DNA from: DATDOY01 sp035293045
GTDB taxonomy: Bacteria; Actinomycetota; Acidimicrobiia; IMCC26256; JACPCJ01
Assembly (NCBI GenBank): GCA_035293045.1
Contig: DATDOY010000211.1
Coordinates: 1-9,577 of the forward strand
Direction: 5' to 3'
Length of the DNA stretch: 9,577 nucleotides
Shown here: one piece after another, positions 1 through 5,137 of the stretch
Layout: each line of letters starts with the position of its first letter
Numbering within the stretch: the stretch's first letter is position 1
Notes under the pieces: generated by a model
What the model saw: only the letters and a program-made list of their open reading frames with translations
Database searches by the model: none
What the model was told of the DNA's origin: nothing
Program-made: the position numbers and the translations under genes

Positions 1-446
1 GAGATGACGTTGAGCAACACCGAATCGTGAGCGGCCTCGGACGGCCACCCCTCGACGTTGGCGAGCGCCGGCGTCAAGAGCCAGAAGATCGAGATGATCC
101 CGATGGCACCGAGGGTTCCCCCGGCGGCCCGGTCGTACTGCCGGAACCCCGGTCCCACGGGCAAAGAAGCGTGGAGCGCGGCACCAAGGGCGAGCCCGAG
201 TCCCTGCCCCAACATTCCGGCGGCAAGGAGGAAGGCGACCGAGGCGAGCAGGGCGACGCCCGGCTCGGCCTCCTCGAAATAGCGCGCCACGTCGTCGAGA
301 AAGACCACGCCGACGGCGATCCCCAACGCCAAGCCGGCCCACGAGGTCACCCGGGCGAGAAAGCCGAGGCGGTACCCGCCCACGATCGCCGAGGCGAGGC
401 TGAGCAGGATCAAGAAATCGAGCGACTGATCGGCGAAGAAGTTCAC
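1..446 (-). CDS. CvpA-domain membrane protein, N-terminal part (possibly a MarP-like serine protease)
   Basis: This is a partial gene; the visible 148 codons are the N-terminus and the rest lies left of the window. I chose the GTG at 446-444, which follows the trmI stop by 18 bases; no good Shine-Dalgarno sequence is visible. The protein begins VNFFADQSLDFLILLS and shows about four hydrophobic segments (roughly residues 9-25, 31-50, 62-88 and 108-128), with the Gly/Ala-rich pattern of the CvpA family. In actinobacteria a CvpA membrane domain of this kind often precedes a periplasmic trypsin-like protease domain (MarP, Rv3671c in M. tuberculosis), which helps cells resist acid and oxidative stress. 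The protease part would be outside the window, so plain CvpA versus MarP cannot be decided here. It is the last visible gene of the minus-strand operon. Confidence 0.72.
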   Translation of the reverse strand, partial: MNFFADQSLDFLILLSLASAIVGGYRLGFLARVTSWAGLALGIAVGVVFLDDVARYFEEAEPGVALLASVAFLLAAGMLGQGLGLALGAALHASLPVGPGFRQYDRAAGGTLGAIGIISIFWLLTPALANVEGWPSEAAHDSVLLNVI

Positions 447-464
447 GGGCGGGACCGGTTCGCG

Positions 465-1265
465 TCAGTCGCCCGGCGCCAGGAGGCGGGCGTGCGTCAG
501 GAATCCCGTGTGCGCCACCATCCGATGATCGGGTCGAACGGAGGGATCCTTGACATGCCAGGTGCGCTGGAGCACCTCGAGCGTCTCGACCATGGCGAAC
601 CTCGATCCCTCCAGTTCCTCGCCTAGCCGCGCCACCTGCCCGATCGTGGGCAGGTAAGAGAGAAAGATACCGCCGGGGCGAAGCGCCTCCTCGGCATGCT
701 TGACCAGCTGCCATGGCTCCGGAAGGTCGAGCACGACCTTGTCGAGGTCGCGCTCGTCGATCCCCTCGTAGGAGTCGCGCAACTCCACGGTGAGCGGGAC
801 TTCGGCGGATCCGACCGGAGCGTCGAAGAACTCCTCGATGTTCTGGCGGGCCCGGCCCGCGAAGTCCTCCCGCATCTCGTACGCGACGATGCGACCGGTC
901 GGACCGATGGCCCGGAGCATGGCGATGGTGAGCGCGCCGGACCCGATCCCCGACTCGAACACGCGATCCCCCGGGCGGATGTCGGCCAGCATGAGGATCG
1001 GGCCGATGTCCTTGGGATAGATCACCTGTGCGCCCCGGCGCATCTTGATCACGTACTGCGCGAGCGTCGGGCGGATGACGGTGATGCGCGCGCCCAACGA
1101 CGTGCGCACCGTCGAGCCCTCAGGCCGCCCGATGATGTCGTCGTACGGGAGCGTTCCGGTGTGGAAGTGATGCACTTCGCCTGGCTTGAGCGACACCAGG
1201 TGGCGCCGGTTCTTGTGGTCGATCAGCAGCACGCGCTCCCCCGCCCGGAACGCACCAGCGCTCAT
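465..1265 (-). CDS. trmI: tRNA (adenine(58)-N(1))-methyltransferase TrmI
   Basis: This is a 266-residue class I SAM-dependent methyltransferase that makes m1A58 in the tRNA T-loop. An N-terminal beta-rich domain (about residues 1-80) with HKNRRHLVSL and the GxxHxHxG-like segment is followed by the linker YPKDIGPILMLADI (83-96). Next come SAM motif I ESGIGSGALT (104-113), the motif II acidic end AYEMRED (128-134) and the active-site region VLDLPEPW (178-185). Length and layout match actinobacterial TrmI (Rv2118c, about 280 aa, a tetramer). The ATG at 1265-1263 overlaps the stop of the upstream thiolase gene as ATGA and has a GGAG about six bases upstream. An in-frame ATG 90 bases further upstream would run deep into that gene and is less likely. 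TrmI stabilises tRNA and, in Thermus thermophilus, m1A58 promotes thiolation at position 54. This fits its coupling to the TtuA-like gene. Confidence 0.95.
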   Translation of the reverse strand: MSAGAFRAGERVLLIDHKNRRHLVSLKPGEVHHFHTGTLPYDDIIGRPEGSTVRTSLGARITVIRPTLAQYVIKMRRGAQVIYPKDIGPILMLADIRPGDRVFESGIGSGALTIAMLRAIGPTGRIVAYEMREDFAGRARQNIEEFFDAPVGSAEVPLTVELRDSYEGIDERDLDKVVLDLPEPWQLVKHAEEALRPGGIFLSYLPTIGQVARLGEELEGSRFAMVETLEVLQRTWHVKDPSVRPDHRMVAHTGFLTHARLLAPGD

Positions 1266-2182
1266 GTGCCGCTCCGCGCGCCGGCCGCCGCCCGCTCCCG
1301 GAGGCGGCAGAAGGCGCACACCTCGAGGGGCGTCGGTGCGCCGCACTGCTCGCATGCGGCCAGCGTGGCGCGCTCATCTTCCACGTCGGCCGCGAACCGG
1401 GCGTGCACGCGATCGAGGAAGCCGAACACGAACGCCGCCTTGGACCCGGGCGAGCGATCTTCGAGGTCGTTGAGGACCTCCTTGTATCCGAGGTGCCGGT
1501 TGCCGTCGGCCATTGGACACTCGTCGACGATGTAGTCGATGCCCTGAATGACGCAGTAGGCCGCCGTCTCCCGCTCCGACAGGCGCACGAGGGGCTTCAC
1601 CTTCCGGACGAACCCTTCCGAGGCGGGCAGCACCGGGTACTGCCGCGCGAGGTACGACTCGTTCCAGCGCGTGACGTTGCCGAGCAACACCGCGGCCTCG
1701 TCGTCGAGGTTGTGGCCGGTAACCACAACGTCGTACCCCCCGTCTCGGGCGGCCTGGTTGAACAGGTGACGCTTCGACAGCCCGCAGGCGCTGCACGGCA
1801 CCCGCCCCGCCGCCCGTGAGCCCGAGGGGATGTCGTACCCGTACGCCGCCGGCACGTCGATTTCGATGAGATGGCCACCGCGCTCCTGCGCGAAGCCCCG
1901 TGCATACCGCAGCGACTCGGCCGAGTAGTCGCCGATCCCCAGACCCACGTACAGGCCGTCGGCGTCGTATCCAAGGGATCGGAGCACGTCCCACGCCATG
2001 AGGGAGTCCTTGCCTCCGGACACGGCAACGAGCACGCGGTCGTCCCGTCGCAGCATCGAGAAATGGTCGATGGCACGCCGCACCTGTTCCTCGCAGTGGT
2101 GCACGAAGCACGGGCCGCAGAACGCGGCGTTGTGGCGACGGACCTCTATGACGGCTGCCCCTCGGCAGCGAGTGCACTTCAC
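1262..2182 (-). CDS. ttuA: TtuA-type tRNA 2-thiolation enzyme (TtcA/TtuA family PP-loop, Fe-S protein)
   Basis: This 306-residue protein has all the hallmarks of the TtuA class. An N-terminal zinc site is formed by C3, C6, C22 and C25. The PP-loop ATP-binding motif SGGKDS is at 55-60. CSAC (C130, C133) with C222 forms the three-cysteine set that binds a [4Fe-4S] cluster. TGHNLDDEA is at 155-163, and a C-terminal zinc site is formed by C277, C280, C289 and C292. From memory, the cluster cysteines of Thermus thermophilus TtuA carry the same numbers (130, 133, 222). The two zinc sites separate TtuA-type proteins from TtcA of enterobacteria, which thiolates C32. The expected reaction is adenylation of U54/m5U54 of tRNA and its 2-thiolation, using sulfur carried as thiocarboxylate by a ubiquitin-like protein; such a protein is encoded immediately upstream. 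The GTG start at 2182-2180 overlaps that gene's stop as GTGA. The stop overlaps trmI as ATGA, so all three are translationally coupled. Substrate position is inferred from family and context. Confidence 0.9.
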   Translation of the reverse strand: MKCTRCRGAAVIEVRRHNAAFCGPCFVHHCEEQVRRAIDHFSMLRRDDRVLVAVSGGKDSLMAWDVLRSLGYDADGLYVGLGIGDYSAESLRYARGFAQERGGHLIEIDVPAAYGYDIPSGSRAAGRVPCSACGLSKRHLFNQAARDGGYDVVVTGHNLDDEAAVLLGNVTRWNESYLARQYPVLPASEGFVRKVKPLVRLSERETAAYCVIQGIDYIVDECPMADGNRHLGYKEVLNDLEDRSPGSKAAFVFGFLDRVHARFAADVEDERATLAACEQCGAPTPLEVCAFCRLRERAAAGARSGT

Positions 2183-2394
2183 GGACGGCGCGCTCGACCG
2201 GCCCCGCCGGAAATCACGGGCCGAATTTCCACGTGGTCGTCGTCCGCGAGTTCCTCTTCCTTGGTGGCAAGCGTGTCGCCGCGGATCACAAGGACGCTCT
2301 CAGGGTTGATGTCGAGACGACGCAACAGCGCGAACACCGAGATCGGACCTTCGATCTCGACCTCGCGTTTGGGATTCCTGAGCAGGACCTTCAC
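2179..2394 (-). CDS. ttuB: TtuB/ThiS/MoaD-like ubiquitin-fold sulfur carrier with a C-terminal extension
   Basis: This is a 71-residue beta-grasp protein. VKVLLRN starts the first strand, EVEIEG the second, and PISVFALLRRLDINPESVLV forms the helix and third strand. LADDDHVEIRPVISGG (49-64) ends in the Gly-Gly that ThiS, MoaD and TtuB use for adenylation and thiocarboxylation. It should deliver sulfur to the TtuA-like enzyme encoded next, with which it overlaps by GTGA. Unusually, the reading frame does not stop after Gly-Gly but continues with AGRARRP, so the carrier would need trimming to work in the usual way. I chose GTG 2394-2392 because it gives a family-like length and lies 28 bases after the previous stop. 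A longer version from 2463 would overlap the previous gene and adds a Cys/Arg-rich, unconserved-looking leader. The activating E1-like enzyme (TtuC/MoeB) is not in the window. Confidence 0.83.
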   Translation of the reverse strand: MKVLLRNPKREVEIEGPISVFALLRRLDINPESVLVIRGDTLATKEEELADDDHVEIRPVISGGAGRARRP

Positions 2395-2422
2395 GGACCG
2401 CGAGCCTACCGGGCGGGGTTTC

Positions 2423-2620
2423 TCAGTTGGCCGGCTCGCGCACGCGCACGATGAGGCCCTCACCCGGTTGGAGTGTCCGCTTCATGACGGTCTCGGGCTT
2501 GTTGGCCGCGGCGCGTCGCACGATCGTGAAGACCCCGGCGGCAACACCCACCGCCATCCACGGGCGCGAACCCTCGAGCACGCCCTTGCGGAGCCCCTTG
2601 CGAACCAGCTTCGGGAGCAT
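2423..2620 (-). CDS. small basic protein with one hydrophobic segment, unknown function
   Basis: This 65-residue protein is not one I recognise. A basic N-terminus (MLPKLVRKGLRKG) leads to a hydrophobic stretch at about 20-34 (PWMAVGVAAGVFTIV). A basic turn and a C-terminal piece, LQPGEGLIVRVREP, follow and look like a short beta hairpin. The likely topology is a single-pass or membrane-attached protein. It starts at ATG 2620-2618, seven bases after the stop of the 78 aa gene, and ends 28 bases before the sulfur-carrier gene. It therefore sits inside the operon, and codon use matches its neighbours. The PGEGLIVRV motif recalls small actinobacterial proteins kept beside holin-like DUF1469 genes, but I cannot name a family. 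Confidence 0.65.
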   Translation of the reverse strand: MLPKLVRKGLRKGVLEGSRPWMAVGVAAGVFTIVRRAAANKPETVMKRTLQPGEGLIVRVREPAN

Positions 2621-2627
2621 CGGAGCG

Positions 2628-2864
2628 TCAGACTCGTTGGATCTCGATGACGGCGCGCCGCTTGCGCCCTCGGCGGCGGCCGAGGAGGTACGCGCCCACG
2701 ACCGCCGCGGTCACCACGGCGACGCCGACGGCGATACCCACGCCCTTGGCGCGTTCGGCTCCGTCGCCCACGCTTCCCCGGATCTCGCTGAGCTTGGCCT
2801 CGATGTCCGCCCGCGTCACCGACGTCGGCGCGGGCGAGACGGCTGACTTGGGTTCGGGCGTCAC
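2628..2864 (-). CDS. small single-pass membrane protein (DUF3618-like layout), unknown function
   Basis: This 78-residue protein has a Pro/Ser/Ala-rich start (1-15) and a short amphipathic helix TRADIEAKLSEIRGSV (17-32). One transmembrane helix at about 41-62 (GVGIAVGVAVVTAAVVGAYL) is followed by a strongly basic end, RRRGRKRR. The positive-inside rule would place the C-terminus in the cytoplasm. The IEAKL.EIR piece before a membrane helix resembles DUF3618 proteins of actinobacteria, often found beside DUF1469 genes as here, but the match is only by eye. The start is well fixed: GTG 2864-2862 overlaps the upstream stop as GTGA. It also has a canonical AGGAGG (2877-2872) seven bases away, the clearest ribosome binding site in the window. 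An open frame extends back to 3188 but is only the shadow of the upstream gene. Confidence 0.75.
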   Translation of the reverse strand: MTPEPKSAVSPAPTSVTRADIEAKLSEIRGSVGDGAERAKGVGIAVGVAVVTAAVVGAYLLGRRRGRKRRAVIEIQRV

Positions 2865-3253
2865 GGCCGGCCCTCCTGCTTGATGGGCTTGGCAGACTTC
2901 CCAGTCTTCGCGGGCTGGTCGGTCTTGGTCCCACGGTCGATGGCGGCCACGGTCAGGCCGCCTCCGATGGCGAGCGCCGCGAACACGATGAGGTAGGGCG
3001 CCCACGACCAATTCCCCGTGAAGGTGGTGTCCGTCTCGGTCTGGAGGATACGGAGCACGGCGACCGCCAGGAAGACGACGCCCATCCCGACGAGGAGCGC
3101 GCCGGCGACGCCAAACGCGACCCATTTGCCGACGCCCTTGATCGGATCGAGCGTCTCCTGGCGCACGTAGGCGCGGATGAGCTCCCACAACTCGGACAGC
3201 AGTTCGGGAAGTTGCTTGTCGTGCGACGTTCGGGTGCTCGGGACCTCGGGCAT
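2861..3253 (-). CDS. holin-superfamily / DUF1469-like two-helix membrane protein
   Basis: This 130-residue protein has an N-terminal amphipathic region containing ELLSELWELIRAYVRQE (17-33) and a link DPIKGVGKW. The first transmembrane helix is at about 44-70, a short polar loop (71-84) follows, and the second helix is at about 85-105. The tail is hydrophilic and Lys-rich (107-130). This is the layout of the actinobacterial putative holin superfamily / DUF1469 (YqjE-like) proteins. Despite the name, most chromosomal members are not phage lysis proteins, and nothing else here looks phage-derived. It starts at ATG 3253-3251, 12 bases after the dacB stop, and overlaps the next gene by GTGA. The context of a peptidoglycan carboxypeptidase upstream and small membrane proteins downstream suggests an envelope role, which is inference. 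Confidence 0.78.
   Translation of the reverse strand: MPEVPSTRTSHDKQLPELLSELWELIRAYVRQETLDPIKGVGKWVAFGVAGALLVGMGVVFLAVAVLRILQTETDTTFTGNWSWAPYLIVFAALAIGGGLTVAAIDRGTKTDQPAKTGKSAKPIKQEGRP
2872..2877 (-). promoter_or_regulatory. Shine-Dalgarno sequence AGGAGG for the 78 aa gene
   Basis: A perfect AGGAGG on the minus strand lies seven bases before the GTG at 2864. It decides that start over the much longer upstream open frame. It lies inside the last codons of the DUF1469 gene, so the downstream gene can be loaded independently as well as by coupling. Confidence 0.8.
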
Positions 3254-3265
3254 GGGTGCGTGAGA

Positions 3266-4684
3266 CTACCGGCTCGATGCCCGCCGGGCGGCCGGAGGCC
3301 CGAGCACGGTTGGATCCGCGGACGGGAACGGATAGGCGTCGAGGGTCTCGGCGATCGCCTCCTGCAACGCCGACCCGTTGGCCGACGAGCCGGTTCCGTT
3401 GGCCATGAGGGCGAACGAAAGGTCGGGGCGCCCGGCGGCGCGCCCCTCGAGGACGCCGACGAGCCCGACGACGTCGTTGAGGGATCCGGTCTTGGCCCGG
3501 AGCCGGCCCTCGAGCGCCGTCCCGTCGAACCGCTTGTGCAAGGTGCCGGTCCGACCGGCGACGGCGAGTCCGGCGTCGAGGGCCGCAAACCGGTCGTCAT
3601 GCCGTAGGTCGAGCGCACCGAGCGCCGATCCGCACGTCGCCCGGTTTCCCCGATCGAGGCCCGAGCCGTCGATGAGCGCAACGCCCGCGACGTCGATGTC
3701 GAGTTCGCGGAGCACGTCCACCATCGCCTGCGTCCCCGCTTCGGTGGTTCCCTCGCCCGTCCGCGCGAGCCCGATCTCGCGGACCAGCAACTCCGCCATC
3801 AGGTTGTCGCTCTCGCGGATCATGGCGGCGACGAGTTCTGCGACCGGCGGTGATTTGACGCTGGCGACCTCGACCGCGTCGCTCGGGGTCGTTCCCGAGG
3901 TCCCTCCGCCCGCCACGGTGACGTGACGCTGCGCGAGCACGCGCGCCAACTCACCCGCCGCGTTGGCGCCCGGATCCGACGCCGTGACCTTGACGGGGTC
4001 CCAGGCGCTCCACCCGCCGTTGACCGTGAGCGCCGAGAGATAGGCGACGTCGTGATCACTGATGTAGGTCGACCGCCACGACGGCACCGTCAGCCCGCCC
4101 GTGTGGCGGGACGCGTCTCCGACGATCGGCCCCTGCACCTCTCGCACGCCGGCGGCGGCGAGGGCGTCGGCGAGACCTTCGAGCGGCGTCACTGGGTGCC
4201 CCATGGTCAGCGGATCTTCGTCCAGCGACGCCTTGTACTCCGCCGCCACGAGCACCGGGTCGCCGCCCCCCACCAGATACAACCTCGACACCACCCCGCC
4301 CCGTGGCTTCGCAGGCGCGAGGACCGTGGTCTCGAACCGATGATCCGGGCCGAGCACGGCGAGAGCCGCCGCCCCCGTGAGCAACTTCTGCGTCGACGCG
4401 GGGATCTTCGGCTCGGTCGGGTCCATCGAGAACGTCAACTTCCTGCCCTCGCGCATGACGAAGCACGCGTCGGCCTCGTCGAGGACCTCGTGGAGTCGCA
4501 CGGGGAGCTTGGCCGCGCCCACGGCGTCCGCGAGCGCGACCGGCACCCGCCGGGCCGACCACACCGCCACCACCGGAACCGGCCCTTCGATCCCCACGCT
4601 CGGACTCTCCTCGGGTCGGAGCCCGAAGCCCGCGCTCACGAGCGCGGCGATTCCGAAGAGTGCGGCGGGTACGCGCGAGGCCAA
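3266..4684 (-). CDS. dacB: D-alanyl-D-alanine carboxypeptidase/endopeptidase, PBP4 (DacB) family S13
   Basis: This is a 472-residue penicillin-binding protein that trims or cleaves peptidoglycan peptide side chains outside the cytoplasmic membrane. All three active-site motifs are present, numbered from the TTG start: SxxK as STQK (97-100) inside KIPASTQKLLTGAAAL, SxN as SDN (292-294) in IRESDNLMAE, and KTG (398-400) in LRAKTGSLND. The typical S13 insert with LYLVGGGDPVL and the DGSGLDRGNR segment are also visible. A short hydrophobic N-terminus (about residues 5-20, PAALFGIAALVSAGFG) should act as signal or anchor. The start is uncertain: TTG 4684-4682 lies one base after the thioesterase stop but lacks a Shine-Dalgarno sequence, while ATG 4753 would overlap that gene by 68 bases. 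I prefer TTG because it puts the hydrophobic segment at the N-terminus. The stop is TAG. Confidence 0.92.
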   Translation of the reverse strand: MASRVPAALFGIAALVSAGFGLRPEESPSVGIEGPVPVVAVWSARRVPVALADAVGAAKLPVRLHEVLDEADACFVMREGRKLTFSMDPTEPKIPASTQKLLTGAAALAVLGPDHRFETTVLAPAKPRGGVVSRLYLVGGGDPVLVAAEYKASLDEDPLTMGHPVTPLEGLADALAAAGVREVQGPIVGDASRHTGGLTVPSWRSTYISDHDVAYLSALTVNGGWSAWDPVKVTASDPGANAAGELARVLAQRHVTVAGGGTSGTTPSDAVEVASVKSPPVAELVAAMIRESDNLMAELLVREIGLARTGEGTTEAGTQAMVDVLRELDIDVAGVALIDGSGLDRGNRATCGSALGALDLRHDDRFAALDAGLAVAGRTGTLHKRFDGTALEGRLRAKTGSLNDVVGLVGVLEGRAAGRPDLSFALMANGTGSSANGSALQEAIAETLDAYPFPSADPTVLGPPAARRASSR

Positions 4685-4685
4685 C

Positions 4686-5096
4686 TCAGTCGCGATCGGT
4701 GTACACGTATGTCGACGTCGCGCGAAGCACGACCCGCGCCTCGTCGTCGACAATCTCCGCCTCGAGGAACGCCACCCGCTTGCCGCCGCTGAGCACGCGG
4801 GCGGTGCACGTGAGCTCCGACCCGATTCGAACCGGGCGCAGGAAGCTCACCTTCAACTCGGCGTTGGCGACGAAGGCCTTGCGTCCCTCGAGGAAGGTGA
4901 CCGCTGAAGCGCCCATGGCCGAATCGGCCAGTGCCGCCACGAAGCCCCCTTGCATGATGCCGGCGGGGTTAGCGAACTTCTCGGCCGCGGCCATCCGCCA
5001 GACGGTTCGCCCGGGCGTGCCCTTGTCGAGGCACACCATGCCGAGCGTGAGATCGCAGTTGGGTGGGACTTGGATGCGGTGATCGGTGGGCGGCAT
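4686..5096 (-). CDS. PaaI-family hotdog thioesterase
   Basis: This 136-residue single-domain hotdog protein probably hydrolyses an acyl-CoA or related thioester in the cytoplasm. The core segment NPAGIMQGGFVAALADSAMGASA (43-65) contains the helix with the likely catalytic acid D58. LKVSFLRPVRIGSELTCTARV (81-101) and the strands after it are typical of the family. The commonly conserved His of the HGG motif is Gln here (QGG, 49-51), a variant I believe is also seen in other actinobacterial PaaI-like proteins. The substrate cannot be read from sequence. It is the first gene of the minus-strand operon, starting at ATG 5096-5094 opposite the GH84 gene, and is followed after one base by dacB. No clear Shine-Dalgarno sequence precedes it. 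Confidence 0.88.
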   Translation of the reverse strand: MPPTDHRIQVPPNCDLTLGMVCLDKGTPGRTVWRMAAAEKFANPAGIMQGGFVAALADSAMGASAVTFLEGRKAFVANAELKVSFLRPVRIGSELTCTARVLSGGKRVAFLEAEIVDDEARVVLRATSTYVYTDRD

Positions 5097-5125
5097 GCGT
5101 CAACCGTGCTTGATGCGTCGGTCGG

Positions 5126-5131
5126 TAGCCT
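5126..5131 (+). promoter_or_regulatory. putative -10 element (TAGCCT) for a leaderless GH84 transcript
   Basis: TAGCCT fits TANNNT, and exactly six bases separate it from the GTG at 5138. A transcript starting at the usual distance would therefore begin on the start codon itself. Leaderless GTG/ATG messages are common in actinobacteria, and there is no Shine-Dalgarno sequence upstream of this GTG, which agrees. No convincing -35 is seen, which is common in high-GC actinobacterial promoters. Confidence 0.5.
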
Positions 5132-5132
5132 A
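5127..5132 (-). promoter_or_regulatory. putative -10 element (TAGGCT) for the minus-strand operon
   Basis: On the minus strand, TAGGCT matches the actinobacterial TANNNT -10 pattern. A transcript starting about seven bases downstream (near 5120) would leave a leader of some 24 bases before the thioesterase ATG. No convincing -35 is visible. The element overlaps the plus-strand -10 almost completely because both belong to the inverted repeat GGTAG-C-CTACC (5124-5134). The call rests on motif and position only. Confidence 0.42.
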
Positions 5133-5137
5133 CCCGG

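Noticed and set aside
27..626. Plus-strand 199-codon frame opposite the CvpA gene and trmI end
   Set aside because: The minus strand gives a coherent multi-helix membrane protein followed by the TrmI C-terminus; the plus frame is highly charged and without domains.
1266..1355. Longer trmI start at 1355
   Set aside because: It would overlap the thiolase gene by 94 bases and add a Arg/Pro/Gly-rich leader absent from the family. The ATGA overlap with a GGAG upstream is preferred.
2395..2463. Longer sulfur-carrier start at 2463
   Set aside because: It overlaps the 65 aa gene and adds residues that do not fit the beta-grasp fold, whose first strand begins right at the GTG at 2394.
2861..3253. 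Prophage remnant suggested by a holin-like gene
   Set aside because: No endolysin, structural gene, integrase or att-like repeat is nearby. DUF1469-type proteins are ordinary chromosomal membrane proteins in actinobacteria, and base use matches the neighbours.
3923..4792. 289-codon plus-strand frame opposite dacB
   Set aside because: DacB has all three penicillin-binding motifs in the opposite strand; the plus frame is Arg/His-rich shadow.
5124..5134. GGTAG-C-CTACC inverted repeat as a repressor operator or terminator
   Set aside because: Arms of five bases with a one-base centre cannot form a hairpin and are short for an operator. The match to -10 elements on both strands explains it better, though an operator is not excluded.
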